DNA of 64,000 nt, taken from positions 1 through 64,000 of the forward strand of contig NZ_FNAO01000005.1 of assembly GCF_900101815.1 (NCBI RefSeq), in the 5' to 3' direction. Every line of letters begins with the position of its first letter. Within the stretch, counting starts at the first letter, position 1. The notes beneath the pieces were generated by a model. The model was not told the origin of the DNA. It saw nothing but the letters and a program-made list of their open reading frames with translations, and did no database searches. This DNA comes from Pricia antarctica (GTDB lineage: Bacteria > Bacteroidota > Bacteroidia > Flavobacteriales > Flavobacteriaceae). This document shows, in pieces, positions 27,555 to 36,991 of the stretch. Both the position numbers and the translations under genes were made by a program.

Positions 27555-28856
27555 ATGACCGGACTTCTCATTTTACTAGGTTGTATCATCCTGCTCATTG
27601 TTGCAGTTACCGTATTCAAGGTGCATCCTATTCCGGCATTACTTATTTCAGGTCTTGTTTTGGGTCTTGCCACCGGAGGATCGGTTGATACTGTCACGGA
27701 AAGCCTTTTAAGCGGATTCGGGGGTACTTTAAAATGGATAGGCCTGATCATTCTTTTCGGCACCTTGCTTGGGGAAATTCTTGCGGAAACAGGTGGTGCC
27801 GATGTCATTGCGGACAGTATTATAAATCTTTTTGGAACCAAATATTTACCATTCAGCATGGCCGTCATTGGCTTTTTAATCGGTATTCCTGTATTCATGG
27901 ATGTTGCTTATTTGACCCTCCTACCGACTATTTTAGTATTGTCGAAAAAATCGGGGCACTCAGTTTTGGTCTTGGGTCTTTCCCTTGCAATGAGCTTGAC
28001 GGTTGCGCATGCCCTGATACCCCCAACCCCAGGTCCATTGGCCGTGGCCGCCTTGTTGGAAATCAATATCGGTGAAATCATTCCTTTAAACGTTTTGGTG
28101 GCCATAGCGGCAATTGCCGGTGGCCTGTTTTGGATTCTTCTGAACAGAAAAAATTGGGGAACCACAGAGGTTACTGAAACGGAAACTGAAATTCCGGATA
28201 AGAAAAAATTAACCGGATTCAAAAGGGTTTTGCCCTTTGCGGCACTTTTGGTGCCTTTGTTACTAATGTCGATCGGCACTATATTCCCGGGAGACAATCC
28301 TATAATCAGTTTTATTAAGAATCCCGTTTGGGCCTTGATGATAGGCGTGGCATTTGCGTTGCCCTTACTCGGTACCAAAAATTTCTCTACTGACCTGAAC
28401 CGATATTTTCAGTCGGCAGGTGCGAAATGTGCCATTGTCATTCTAATTACAGGTACTGGTGGTGCTTTCGGACAAGTTATCAAAGATACTGAGATTGTCA
28501 ATTCCCTATTTTCAGATGTCGGTAATCTTGCGGCCATGGGTATCGTCATTCCGTTTCTACTTAGTTTCCTTTTTACAACGGTAACCGGATCCATCACCGT
28601 GTCCCTGATCACCTCTTCATCGATTATAGCACCCTTGGTATCAAACGGCACCCTTGACCCGGCATTCACCGCTGCGGCTATCGGTGCCGGATCTTTAGGC
28701 ATAATTCATGTTAACAGTAGTTTTTTCTGGCTGTTCAAAGAAGTACACCATCTTCCGGTAGGCAAGCTTCTCAAATCATTTAGCGTGCTTTCCGCAATTA
28801 CGGCCCTGTCCAGTGGTCTCGTTCTAATTCTCATCTACTTTTTTATTGGATCTTAA
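27555..28856 (+). CDS. gntP: GntP-family gluconate/sugar-acid permease
   Basis: The protein has 433 residues with about 12 hydrophobic helices. GntP-family marks include FKVHPIPALLISGLVLGLAT, GIPVFMDVAYLTLLPTI, AHALIPPTPGPLAVAALL and a late GSLGIIHVNSSFFWLFKEVH. Members import gluconate and related sugar acids by proton symport. Flanked by an AraC regulator and the anhydrogalactose pathway operon, it may carry an anhydro-aldonate or KDG-like acid. It has its own copy of the regulon operator and is closed by a hairpin that runs into the next operator. Confidence 0.9.
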   Translation: MTGLLILLGCIILLIVAVTVFKVHPIPALLISGLVLGLATGGSVDTVTESLLSGFGGTLKWIGLIILFGTLLGEILAETGGADVIADSIINLFGTKYLPFSMAVIGFLIGIPVFMDVAYLTLLPTILVLSKKSGHSVLVLGLSLAMSLTVAHALIPPTPGPLAVAALLEINIGEIIPLNVLVAIAAIAGGLFWILLNRKNWGTTEVTETETEIPDKKKLTGFKRVLPFAALLVPLLLMSIGTIFPGDNPIISFIKNPVWALMIGVAFALPLLGTKNFSTDLNRYFQSAGAKCAIVILITGTGGAFGQVIKDTEIVNSLFSDVGNLAAMGIVIPFLLSFLFTTVTGSITVSLITSSSIIAPLVSNGTLDPAFTAAAIGAGSLGIIHVNSSFFWLFKEVHHLPVGKLLKSFSVLSAITALSSGLVLILIYFFIGS

Positions 28857-28861
28857 AATAT

Positions 28862-28881
28862 CCCTTTCGATTTCAAAAGGG
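28862..28881 (+). terminator. Hairpin ending gntP, touching the next operator
   Basis: CCCTTT (28862-28867) pairs with AAAGGG (28876-28881) around an 8-base loop. The terminal GG of the hairpin at 28880-28881 are also the first bases of the operator GGTTAAAATAATG. The stem is short and the T-run is poor, so terminator activity is only moderately supported. Confidence 0.5.
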
Positions 28882-28948
28882 TTAAAATAATGCAAGCCTA
28901 AGGTAAAATGTATTGGGTAGAACAAGCCAAATTCGCTTTCCTTTGTAA
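28880..28948 (+). promoter_or_regulatory. Operator and promoter of the D-anhydrogalactose pathway operon (copy 3)
   Basis: GGTTAAAATAATG (28880-28892), seven bases, then AAGGTAAAAT (28900-28909). TTTG (28942-28945) lies 32 bases further on and is followed by TAAG; TTCC precedes it, giving TTCCTTTG against the TAnnTTTG consensus. A TTGG near 28913 could be the -33 box. The first gene of the operon starts at 29021. Confidence 0.8.
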
Positions 28949-29020
28949 GATATGCATCGCATCCTTTTAATAACAAATCGAACCCAACTCGCCAAACCTT
29001 AAAACCAAAAAATTCAGTAC

Positions 29021-30190
29021 ATGAAAATAGCGAAAATTGAACCTTATGTAATTGTCCATAAGCTAGATACCCCCTTCTATTTCTCGCAATGGCAATACGA
29101 TACCAGAAAAATTTGTATCGTAAAGATAACGCTAGACGATGGCACCTACGGTTGGGGTGAAGGCTATGGTCCTGCTGGTGTTATCAAGGCGGGAATCGAA
29201 TTTTTTACGCCTTTTTTACTGGGTAAGGATGCCCTCGGACATGAAGTGCTATGGCAGGAAATGTACCGCCGCTCGTTGGATTATGCTCGTAGCGGTTCGT
29301 TTCAGGCTGCTATTAGTGCCATTGATGTGGCACTTTGGGACATAAAAGGAAAATTGCTCGACCAGCCAGTTTCGGTATTGCTCGGCGGAATTAAAAACCC
29401 AATTATTGCCCCTTATGCCACCGGCCTGTATTTTACACGTGTCGACAACCTCGAAGAACTGTTGGTCGAGGAAGCATTGCTCTACAAATCGCAAGGGTTT
29501 AAGGCCACTAAAATGAAGGTAGGTCTCGGCATTGATAAAGATATAAAATATGTCGCCGCGATACGTAAGGCAATCGGCCCCGACATGCGGTTGATGATAG
29601 ATTCCAACCATGCCTATAGCTATAGGGAAGCCATAGAACTTGCACGGAAGGTCGAAAAATATGACATCTCGTGGTTCGAAGAACCTGTTTCACCCGAAGA
29701 TTACGATGGATATCGAAGGCTTCGTGAGAATACAAGCATACCCATTGCCGGCGGCGAATGCGAATACCTAAAATTCGGCTTCAAACGTCTATTGGAAAAC
29801 GAGTGCGTAGACATCGCCCAGCCCGATATCTGCGCCGCAGGTGGCCTCACCGAAGCGAAAGGGATCGCCACTTTGGCTCAGGCCTATAATAAAGATGTGG
29901 TACCCCATACCTGGGGCACTTGGATTGCCATTAGTGCCGCAGTACATTTTGTGGGCAATCTTGACAAGAATCCTGGACGGATGTATAACGACTTGCCTAC
30001 AATGGAACTGGATCGCACTGAGAACGCATTACGCGATGAAGTTACCAAAAGCGAAATTATAGTTAAAAAAGGCCTGCTTCATGTGCCTTCAGGACCAGGA
30101 TTAGGAGTTGAAGTAGATATCGATGCATTAGAAAAATATTTGGACAAAGAAACACACACTGATGAAAGCACCTTTAAAATTCGGGCATAA
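29021..30190 (+). CDS. Enolase-superfamily enzyme, probable 3,6-anhydro-D-galactonate cycloisomerase
   Basis: The protein has 389 residues of the mandelate racemase subgroup. The Lys pair lies in TKMKVG (164/166), the metal ligands are Asp194 (MIDSN), Glu220 (WFEEP) and Glu246 (GGECEY), and His296 lies in VPHTWGT. It is the first of four overlapping genes (29-base, 4-base and 8-base overlaps) encoding cycloisomerase, aldehyde dehydrogenase, KDGal kinase and KDPGal aldolase. This is the gene set reported for 3,6-anhydro-D-galactose from carrageenan (called Dau in the literature, to my recollection). A galactonate dehydratase is the alternative reading. The enzyme would convert the anhydro-acid to 2-keto-3-deoxy-D-galactonate. 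Confidence 0.88.
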   Translation: MKIAKIEPYVIVHKLDTPFYFSQWQYDTRKICIVKITLDDGTYGWGEGYGPAGVIKAGIEFFTPFLLGKDALGHEVLWQEMYRRSLDYARSGSFQAAISAIDVALWDIKGKLLDQPVSVLLGGIKNPIIAPYATGLYFTRVDNLEELLVEEALLYKSQGFKATKMKVGLGIDKDIKYVAAIRKAIGPDMRLMIDSNHAYSYREAIELARKVEKYDISWFEEPVSPEDYDGYRRLRENTSIPIAGGECEYLKFGFKRLLENECVDIAQPDICAAGGLTEAKGIATLAQAYNKDVVPHTWGTWIAISAAVHFVGNLDKNPGRMYNDLPTMELDRTENALRDEVTKSEIIVKKGLLHVPSGPGLGVEVDIDALEKYLDKETHTDESTFKIRA

Positions 30191-31616
30191 GAAATTATAT
30201 ATCGACGGAGAATTGGTTGAAGCCTCAAACGGAAAAACCTTTGAGGTCATCTGTCCGGCCGACGAATTACCAACGGCAACCATTGCGTGGGCGAGTAATG
30301 ACGATACCGAAAGGGCATTGCAATCCGCACAAAAAGGGTTTCAGCATTGGTCAAAACTACCATTGCACGAACGTTTAGACTGGATAGATAAACTTAGAAA
30401 TAAGATTATCAAGAATAGCGACTTGCTCCGTGAAAGCATCATGTACGAAATGGGCAAAACTTGGGAAGGCTCTGAAGAAGACCTCACCAGTATAACCAAT
30501 TCGTTGCAATATTATTCCGAGGAGATACAGAAAAGAAACGACATTCCGATAGAAGATAAAGAAGGTACGCATGAACATCTTATGGTTTCGCAACCTCTCG
30601 GGGTGGCAGTCGCTTTCTTAGCTTACAACTTTCCCTTGTTGAATCTAGGCTTTAAATTGGGACCCGCATTGGCCGCAGGCTCATGCATCATTATTAAACC
30701 TTCCGAATTTTCGCCGCTTTCGGCCTATATCATCGGGGAGCTTTGTGCGGAAATAAATTTTCCGAAAGGCGTCGTCACGGTGTTGTGCGGAGACCTTCAT
30801 GAAGTGGGTATTCCGCTTTGCGAGAGTACAATTCCGAGATTGATCACCATGATCGGTTCTACCGAAACCGCGCAAAAGCTCATTGCCCAAAGTGCACGAA
30901 CTTCCATAAAGCGGTATAGTATGGAGTGTGGTGGCAACGCACCTTTCATCGTTTGTGAGGATGCCGATATGGAGCTTGCCGTAAACATAGGCGCAGCCTT
31001 AAAAATCGGAAATTCCGGACAGATTTGTGTGGCTCCGAACCGCTTTTTTATTCACGAATCGGTTATTGATCGGTTCATGGCAGGTATGAAAGAAAAGTTT
31101 GAGAACGCCAAAATCGGCTTCGGTCGTGAAAACAAACCCGATATGGGTCCTCTTGCCAATGCCGCATCGGTCACCAAGGTACACGGAATCGTTAAGGAAG
31201 CCGTGAAGCAAGGTGGAAAGTTGATTTATGGGGGGAAACCTATCGACGGACCCGGTTATTATTTTGAGCCTACGGCCATTCGATTGAACAATAACAATGC
31301 GGAAATTCTTCAGCACGAAATATTCGGCCCCGTTGCCTTGATTTCTTCCTTTAAAACAATAAAAGAAGTTATCGGTCTGGCCAATAATACCAATGCCGGA
31401 TTGGCCTCATATGTATTCTCCAAAAATGAGGACACGTTGAACTTCTTCGCCGAGAATTTGGAGTTTGGTGAGGTTCAATTAAACGGGGTAAAATATGATA
31501 TTTACCTTCCACACGGTGGCGTAAAAAACAGTGGGATCGGGTTCGATTGCTCCACATATGCACTTGACGATTATCTGGTCACAAAAAGAGTAACCAAAAC
31601 ATTGAGCCCGGCATGA
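30162..31616 (+). CDS. Aldehyde dehydrogenase, probable 3,6-anhydro-D-galactose dehydrogenase
   Basis: The protein has 484 residues of the aldehyde dehydrogenase superfamily. Motifs are FLAYNFPLLNLGFKLGPAL, MIGSTETAQ, the catalytic glutamate in MECGGNAPF, the catalytic cysteine in SGQICVAPNRFF, and HEIFGPVALI. It overlaps the preceding gene by 29 bases and the next by 4, implying coupled translation. It is only distantly like the aldehyde dehydrogenase at 20249, as expected if one serves the D and the other the L enantiomer of anhydrogalactose. The enantiomer assignment rests on neighbours (GH127, GH129 and sulfatases here; GH117 there). Confidence 0.9.
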   Translation: MKAPLKFGHKKLYIDGELVEASNGKTFEVICPADELPTATIAWASNDDTERALQSAQKGFQHWSKLPLHERLDWIDKLRNKIIKNSDLLRESIMYEMGKTWEGSEEDLTSITNSLQYYSEEIQKRNDIPIEDKEGTHEHLMVSQPLGVAVAFLAYNFPLLNLGFKLGPALAAGSCIIIKPSEFSPLSAYIIGELCAEINFPKGVVTVLCGDLHEVGIPLCESTIPRLITMIGSTETAQKLIAQSARTSIKRYSMECGGNAPFIVCEDADMELAVNIGAALKIGNSGQICVAPNRFFIHESVIDRFMAGMKEKFENAKIGFGRENKPDMGPLANAASVTKVHGIVKEAVKQGGKLIYGGKPIDGPGYYFEPTAIRLNNNNAEILQHEIFGPVALISSFKTIKEVIGLANNTNAGLASYVFSKNEDTLNFFAENLEFGEVQLNGVKYDIYLPHGGVKNSGIGFDCSTYALDDYLVTKRVTKTLSPA

Positions 31617-32563
31617 GCACTCCCTCTCATTTTATAAGTTGTGATTGGGGCACTTCCAATTTTAGGCTCCGCTTGGTCGATACTGGTTCATTGCAGGTGC
31701 TTTCGGACGTAAAGACCGATATGGGAATCAAAAAACGCTTTCAGGAATTCAAAGCGCAGCACCGGTTGGAACAAGACCATTTTTTTGCATCATACTTAAA
31801 AGAGCAGATCGATAAACTCGATTTCGCCAAGGACCAGGACACCATTGTCCTCGCCTCGGGTATGCTTTCGTCGTCCATTGGAATGATAGAACTGCCCTAT
31901 GCTACTATGCCCATCACCTTTACCGGGGCTGAACTGAAAAGTGAATCGATACAACTTGATGAAAAGCTTAAAATGATCCTTGTGTCGGGAGTGAGAACAG
32001 ATGCCGATGTTATGCGTGGGGAAGAAGTTCAGGCCGTTGGCATTTCAGATCAACTTGGGCAACATAGTCGGGGCATACTAATATTACCAGGCACACACAG
32101 CAAACATATATATTTTGCTGATCGGCGTTTTGAAGGTTTCACCACCTATATGACCGGCGAGCTTTTTGAAATTCTAAGCAAGAATAGTATTTTGGCGACT
32201 TCGTTGCATCCAACCGAATGGGATTCCTCTTTTCAAGAAGTGTTCTTGGAAGGCGCCAAAAAAGGGATTGCGAACCATCAAATGGCCTCTTTGTTCTCCA
32301 TTCGTGCAAATAGTTTGATTCATAACCGTTCTGAATTCCAGAACTATTATTTTTTGTCGGGGTTATTGATAGGTGCAGAGTTGGCCGACCTAAAAGAAAG
32401 AAGTGAAACTGTCTATCTGGCCGCCACGGGTGCAAACAACGAACTGTATAAATTGGCATTGGAATCTTTTTTGCCTAAGAAGCGCTTGGTATGTTTCGAA
32501 TCGGAAATATTAGAAAACGCATTATTAAACGGACAACGAAAAATATTAGAAACCTATGCCTGA
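31613..32563 (+). CDS. dgoK: 2-keto-3-deoxygalactonate kinase
   Basis: The protein has 316 residues of the DgoK family. The N-terminal phosphate loop ISCDWGTSNFRLRLVD is clear, as are LASGMLSSSIGMIELPY, GVRTDADVMRGEEVQ, LILPGTHSKHIYF and TYMTGELFEIL. It phosphorylates 2-keto-3-deoxy-D-galactonate using ATP, the third step after dehydrogenase and cycloisomerase. The start overlaps the upstream stop (ATGA type) and the end overlaps the aldolase start. Confidence 0.93.
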   Translation: MSTPSHFISCDWGTSNFRLRLVDTGSLQVLSDVKTDMGIKKRFQEFKAQHRLEQDHFFASYLKEQIDKLDFAKDQDTIVLASGMLSSSIGMIELPYATMPITFTGAELKSESIQLDEKLKMILVSGVRTDADVMRGEEVQAVGISDQLGQHSRGILILPGTHSKHIYFADRRFEGFTTYMTGELFEILSKNSILATSLHPTEWDSSFQEVFLEGAKKGIANHQMASLFSIRANSLIHNRSEFQNYYFLSGLLIGAELADLKERSETVYLAATGANNELYKLALESFLPKKRLVCFESEILENALLNGQRKILETYA

Positions 32564-33197
32564 CCAACTATTTTCCTGGGAGAAATTCCATCAAAACCCT
32601 ATAGTAGGAATTTTAAGGGGCCTTTCGACCGAACAAGTTTTAGAAATCGTTCCCACCTATTTGAGCAGCGGATTTTTCACGCTTGAAATCACCATGAATT
32701 CCCCAAAGGTAACCCAAACGATTGCCACCTTGGCAAAAATTTTTCCCGAATTGAACGTGGGAGCGGGTACGGTTTGCACCATACAAGACCTCACAACGGC
32801 TTTGGATTCAGGCGTCCAATTTATCGTTACCCCCATTATCGATGAAGAGGTAATTAAACATTGCGTAAAAAATAATATCCCCATTTTTCCGGGAGGCTAC
32901 TCCCCTACCGAAATATACAAAGCTTGGTCTTTGGGCGCCTCGGCAGTAAAAATATTTCCCGCGACGCAGCTTGGAGTTCAGTTCATTAAAGATGTGTCCG
33001 CTCCGCTGAACAAAATAAAGTTGTTGCCGACCGGTGGAGTTTCCCAAGAAAACATCAAATCATTTTTTGAGGCCGGAGTAATCGGGGCAGGAATGGGCAG
33101 TTCTCTTTTTAATAAGAAATTGATCAGTGACAAAAATTACGAAGCCCTCGGTAAGCACTTCCTAAAAATAAAAAATGAAATAAAAGCTTTTATATAG
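32556..33197 (+). CDS. dgoA: KDPGal/KDPG-type aldolase
   Basis: The protein has 213 residues of the class I KDPG/KDPGal aldolase family (Eda/DgoA). The Schiff-base lysine is in GASAVKIFPATQLG, the glutamate in FFTLEITMNSP, and the phosphate-binding end is LLPTGGVSQENI. It splits 2-keto-3-deoxy-6-phosphogalactonate into pyruvate and glyceraldehyde 3-phosphate, finishing the D-anhydrogalactose route. It overlaps the kinase gene by 8 bases and is the last of the coupled four. Confidence 0.93.
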   Translation: MPDQLFSWEKFHQNPIVGILRGLSTEQVLEIVPTYLSSGFFTLEITMNSPKVTQTIATLAKIFPELNVGAGTVCTIQDLTTALDSGVQFIVTPIIDEEVIKHCVKNNIPIFPGGYSPTEIYKAWSLGASAVKIFPATQLGVQFIKDVSAPLNKIKLLPTGGVSQENIKSFFEAGVIGAGMGSSLFNKKLISDKNYEALGKHFLKIKNEIKAFI

Positions 33198-33295
33198 CAA
33201 TCAAGTAATTTTAAATAATACGCTATTATTTAGTTGTCTCCCTAGAAAAAAGCTTCCAAACGAGCCTACTAAATTGTACCTAAAGAGAATCAAAA

Positions 33296-35392
33296 ATGAA
33301 AAACAAGAGAAGAAAAATCCGGATTACAGGTTTAATAGTGTTCATTTTTTCCCTCACCACCCTTAACGGTTTTGCAAGAATGGATGATTATTTGGAAAAA
33401 TCACCTGTTGAACCGATAATTTTGGAAAACGATACTCTCAAAGTCACAATCGACGAAAAAAGTGGATGTTTTACGGTTTCCGAAAAAAAGTCTGGACAAA
33501 TATGGAACTCCGACCCTTGGGAAAATGCGGCCGGCCTACTTACCATTGCCGATACCCAGGGCGAAAAACAGACCGTTAACCTGTCTAAAAGCAAGAAAAT
33601 CGAAGTCCTACAAAAAAACGGAAATACCATATCGATAAAGTTCATAGACCCCGTCTTTGAAGATGGATCGGTGGCATCGGGCGTGGTCGTAGCTTCCGAA
33701 TTGCGGCTTGATCCAAACATCGCAAAGTTGGATGTTCAGATTACCGACCATCAACCAGGAAATTACAAACTTTCAGATTTACGTTATCCTGCAAGACAGT
33801 TCAGCCTAAAGACCGACGAGGACATGGGAGCGGCGGTCATTCCCCAGAAACAGGGCATTATTTGTCCGTCTTACATCTTCCCCATGAACGGAGGACGCTT
33901 TTGTAAATGGGACGATGCCACATATAATAACAAGTCGATTGGGTCACTAGCATTATTTAATAACGGTACCGGCTTGACCATGCCCTGGTGGGGCACGTAC
34001 AACAAAAAATCGGCGGTTATGGGAATCGTTGACGAGGCCTCACGCCCAGAAATGTTCTACAACATCAATAACAATGGGCAGTATCTGTTCAACGAGCAAG
34101 GAAAGATGTCACCCTATCAACGAGTCGCTTTTTTAGATCCGGTATGGAAACTGGATGGTGACGATTCTAAATTACAGATCAGTTACCATTTTATTCCTGG
34201 CGGCGATTATGTCGATATGGCCAAGGAATATAAAAAAGAAGCTATCAAACGTGGGCATTTTGTATCGCTTAAGGAAAAGCTAAAAAGAAACCCGAATGTC
34301 AATAAACTACCCGGAGCTATTTACTTCGGTATTTATGGCGGATATCCCCACTATGTAAACATGCCTGGAATGGCGTTTAATTTTGATGAACTAAAAAATA
34401 GTATCCAAACCATTCACGACGACCTGAAAGTTGACAAGGCCTTTATACATGCTTGGGGCACTTTTTCGAATTTCGTTCCCCACAACTGGCCGATCACCGA
34501 GGCCATGGGCGGACCGGAAAAACTGAAAGCGGCAGTTGATTTGGCCAAATCGTACGGGTATCTCTACTCCTCATACCATGCCTATTCGCCCATGCTCGAA
34601 AATGATCCTGATTTTACAGAAGACCTTATGCAAAGGGATGACGAAGGCAAACTAATGAATACCGGAAGCCGTTGGGCACGTGTAGATCCTAAATTCCAAA
34701 AGGGTTTGGCAGAAAAGAACATTGGAAAAGAAATATCCTATCTCGGTCTTGAAGCCGACATTACCGACATCACTTTTGCTGCATACCGCGAAAATGGGAA
34801 ACAGGGCAGAATCGAATTGGCCAAATACATCGACAGCTTTAATTTGGTCAACGGCACAGAACACGGCCAAGAGCAATGGATTCCATATTTCGACATGTTC
34901 GAGGGCATGACGTATATTGAGGGTTATCCACTTTCTGAACTTTCGCACCCTGCCCCCCTGTTCAATTTGGTGTACCACGAAGCCATTGCGAATTTTGGAA
35001 AAATCCAAGACCCTGACAACGAGGTTACGGCCAATGGCGATTTTAGGATCAAGGCCTTACGAAGTATGCTTTTTGGTAGAGGAACGACCATTTTCTTCGC
35101 TCCCTATGAATTCGAGGGCATGGCACCTATAATCAAGATGGCCAGGGACCTGGTGAGTCCCGTGCACGAGGAAACATTCTTTGCAGAATTGAAAAGCCAT
35201 GAATACCTAAGTCCCGATTTTAAGATACAACGCAGCCGATTCTCAAGCGGCACAGAAGTAGTGGCAAATTTAGGTCCGGTAACGCAGAAAATAGAGGGCG
35301 GCACCGCTATCCCGGGATATGGCTACCGTATTACCATGAAAGATAGAAGTGTTAAAAGTGGGCATTTTGAAGTAAGCCTTAGCATGAATTAA
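33296..35392 (+). CDS. GH129-like glycoside hydrolase, probable alpha-1,3-(3,6-anhydro)-D-galactosidase
   Basis: The protein has 698 residues with an N-terminal signal region (about 1-27). A beta-sandwich occupies roughly 40-320 and a barrel with FIHAWGTFSNFVPHNWP, YSSYHAYSPM and EADITDITFAAY follows. The build and motifs fit family GH129/DUF5696, one of the families (with GH127) shown in Zobellia to remove 3,6-anhydro-D-galactose from carrageenan oligosaccharides. The acidic residues in LEADITDIT and EHGQEQW are candidates for the active site. It follows the aldolase gene by 98 bases without its own regulon operator, so it may be read through from 28880. Confidence 0.75.
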   Translation: MKNKRRKIRITGLIVFIFSLTTLNGFARMDDYLEKSPVEPIILENDTLKVTIDEKSGCFTVSEKKSGQIWNSDPWENAAGLLTIADTQGEKQTVNLSKSKKIEVLQKNGNTISIKFIDPVFEDGSVASGVVVASELRLDPNIAKLDVQITDHQPGNYKLSDLRYPARQFSLKTDEDMGAAVIPQKQGIICPSYIFPMNGGRFCKWDDATYNNKSIGSLALFNNGTGLTMPWWGTYNKKSAVMGIVDEASRPEMFYNINNNGQYLFNEQGKMSPYQRVAFLDPVWKLDGDDSKLQISYHFIPGGDYVDMAKEYKKEAIKRGHFVSLKEKLKRNPNVNKLPGAIYFGIYGGYPHYVNMPGMAFNFDELKNSIQTIHDDLKVDKAFIHAWGTFSNFVPHNWPITEAMGGPEKLKAAVDLAKSYGYLYSSYHAYSPMLENDPDFTEDLMQRDDEGKLMNTGSRWARVDPKFQKGLAEKNIGKEISYLGLEADITDITFAAYRENGKQGRIELAKYIDSFNLVNGTEHGQEQWIPYFDMFEGMTYIEGYPLSELSHPAPLFNLVYHEAIANFGKIQDPDNEVTANGDFRIKALRSMLFGRGTTIFFAPYEFEGMAPIIKMARDLVSPVHEETFFAELKSHEYLSPDFKIQRSRFSSGTEVVANLGPVTQKIEGGTAIPGYGYRITMKDRSVKSGHFEVSLSMN

Positions 35393-35460
35393 GGGTATAC
35401 ATAATCAATACATTTAATTTGTCATATTTTATCCCATTCTGAGTTTAATCTACAGTTATG

Positions 35461-35530
35461 GGGTAAATTAAGTCTAGAACTGGATAAATTTTACAAATAA
35501 CACCCAGGGAAATTAGAATATTTTTGATCT
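35461..35530 (+). promoter_or_regulatory. Operator and promoter of the sulfatase-GH127-GH16 operon (copy 4)
   Basis: GGGTAAATTAAGT (35461-35473) and GATAAATT (35483-35490) match the regulon half-sites at 9 of 13 and 6 of 8 positions with the same offset. TTTG at 35523-35526 is again exactly 32 bases past the second half-site. The start codon at 35546 is only about 15 bases past the expected start of transcription. It is the most diverged copy, but its spacing is exact. Confidence 0.6.
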
Positions 35531-35545
35531 TATAAATAGTTTAAT

Positions 35546-36979
35546 ATGAACAAGCTCATCCTACTATTATTCGCTATTTGTCTTCATTTTGATGGCCACG
35601 CCCAAGAAAAACGTACCGAGCCGAACCAGTCGAAACCCAATATCATATTACTATTCGCCGATGATGCCGGCTATGCCGATTTTGGATTTCAAGGCAGTAC
35701 GGTAATGAAGACCCCCAATTTGGATAAATTGTCTGAACAAGGGGTGCTATTTAAACAGGCCTATGTCACCCATCCGACCTGCGGCCCTTCAAGGGCGGGA
35801 CTCATTACCGGAAAATCACAATATCGATTCGGCTATGAAGAAAACAACGTGCCCGGGTTTATGAGTGCGGTATCGGCGGTCGATGGTGCAGAAATGGGGC
35901 TCCCTATAGAGGAGGTTACCATGGGAGATGAGCTTAAAAAGCAAGGGTATACCACGGCCATCTTTGGCAAATGGCACTTGGGCGGAGCGGATCGTTTTCA
36001 TCCCACCAAACGCGGTTTTGATGAATTTTACGGATTTCGCGGCGGGGCGCGAAGCTATTTTGAGTATCCCGAAGAACCGAATGATGCCATGAACAAAATG
36101 GAGCGTGGTTTTGGTAATTTTGAGGAGCCAAAAGAGTATCTGACCGATGCGCTGGCCGATGAGGCAGTTATATTTTTGGAGCAAAATGCAGAAGCCAAAA
36201 AACCGTTCTTTGCCTTTCTATCCTTTAATGCGGTGCACACTCCCATGGATGCCAAACCCGAAGATCTGGAAAAGTTTCCAAATCTGACCGGAAATCGTAA
36301 AATAGTGGCGGCCATGACCCTGGCCCTGGATCGGGCAGCAGGAAAGATATTGGACAAACTAAAGGAATTGGGTATCGAGGAAAATACAATCGTGGTTTTC
36401 ACCAATGACAACGGTGGTCCTTCCGACAAAAATGCTTCCGACAACTTGCCTCTGAGCGGTATAAAATCAAATTATTTGGAAGGGGGCCTTCGGGTACCTT
36501 TCATTATGAAATGGCCCGGAAAACTGAAACCAGGCACCACCTATAATTTTCCGATCAGCACCTTTGATCTTTTGCCCACATTTTTTGCTGCCGCGGGCGG
36601 AAACCCCCAAACCTTGAACAATGTAGATGGCGTCGATTTGCTGCCGTATATCACTGAAGCAAACAAAGAACGCCCGCATGAAACCCTCTTTTGGAAACGC
36701 GATGCACGGGCTTCCATGCGAAAGGACGATTGGAAAATCATCCGTTTTCCTGACCGTCCGGCAGTACTTTTCTATATTCCGGATGATGAAGAGGAACTGA
36801 ACGACTTGTCGGCTTCCGAACCTGAGCGATATCGAGAAATGTACAAAGAACTTTTTGCTTGGGAAACTACGCTCGAACGGCCGCGATGGCTGCTGAAAAA
36901 GCTATACGAAAAAGAAGATATTGAGCGTATGGATGCCTATTGGCACCCAAATAGCCCAAAGAATACATCCAAAGATTAA
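35546..36979 (+). CDS. Type I formylglycine sulfatase, secreted (carrageenan-type)
   Basis: The protein has 477 residues: a signal peptide (to GHAQ, residue 20) and an arylsulfatase fold. Cys79 in [11 protein letters not shown] is the residue converted to formylglycine (C-x-P-S-R). Metal and substrate residues are in [14 protein letters not shown] (Asp pair), GKWHLGG and [10 protein letters not shown]. It is first in an operon with GH127, a sugar porter, GH16 and two more sulfatases, which strongly suggests removal of ester sulfate from carrageenan oligosaccharides. It resembles subfamily S1_19, but this cannot be settled by eye. Confidence 0.92.
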   Translation: MNKLILLLFAICLHFDGHAQEKRTEPNQSKPNIILLFADDAGYADFGFQGSTVMKTPNLDKLSEQGVLFKQAYVTHPTCGPSRAGLITGKSQYRFGYEENNVPGFMSAVSAVDGAEMGLPIEEVTMGDELKKQGYTTAIFGKWHLGGADRFHPTKRGFDEFYGFRGGARSYFEYPEEPNDAMNKMERGFGNFEEPKEYLTDALADEAVIFLEQNAEAKKPFFAFLSFNAVHTPMDAKPEDLEKFPNLTGNRKIVAAMTLALDRAAGKILDKLKELGIEENTIVVFTNDNGGPSDKNASDNLPLSGIKSNYLEGGLRVPFIMKWPGKLKPGTTYNFPISTFDLLPTFFAAAGGNPQTLNNVDGVDLLPYITEANKERPHETLFWKRDARASMRKDDWKIIRFPDRPAVLFYIPDDEEELNDLSASEPERYREMYKELFAWETTLERPRWLLKKLYEKEDIERMDAYWHPNSPKNTSKD

Positions 36980-36991
36980 AATAGCATACCT

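Noticed and set aside
27428-27688. Frame with a signal-peptide-like start (LRRIVLKIIASSVIIFIAVH...)
   Set aside because: It begins with TTG inside the proposed -7 box of the gntP promoter, has no family match and runs into the permease gene in another frame; more likely leader sequence or chance.
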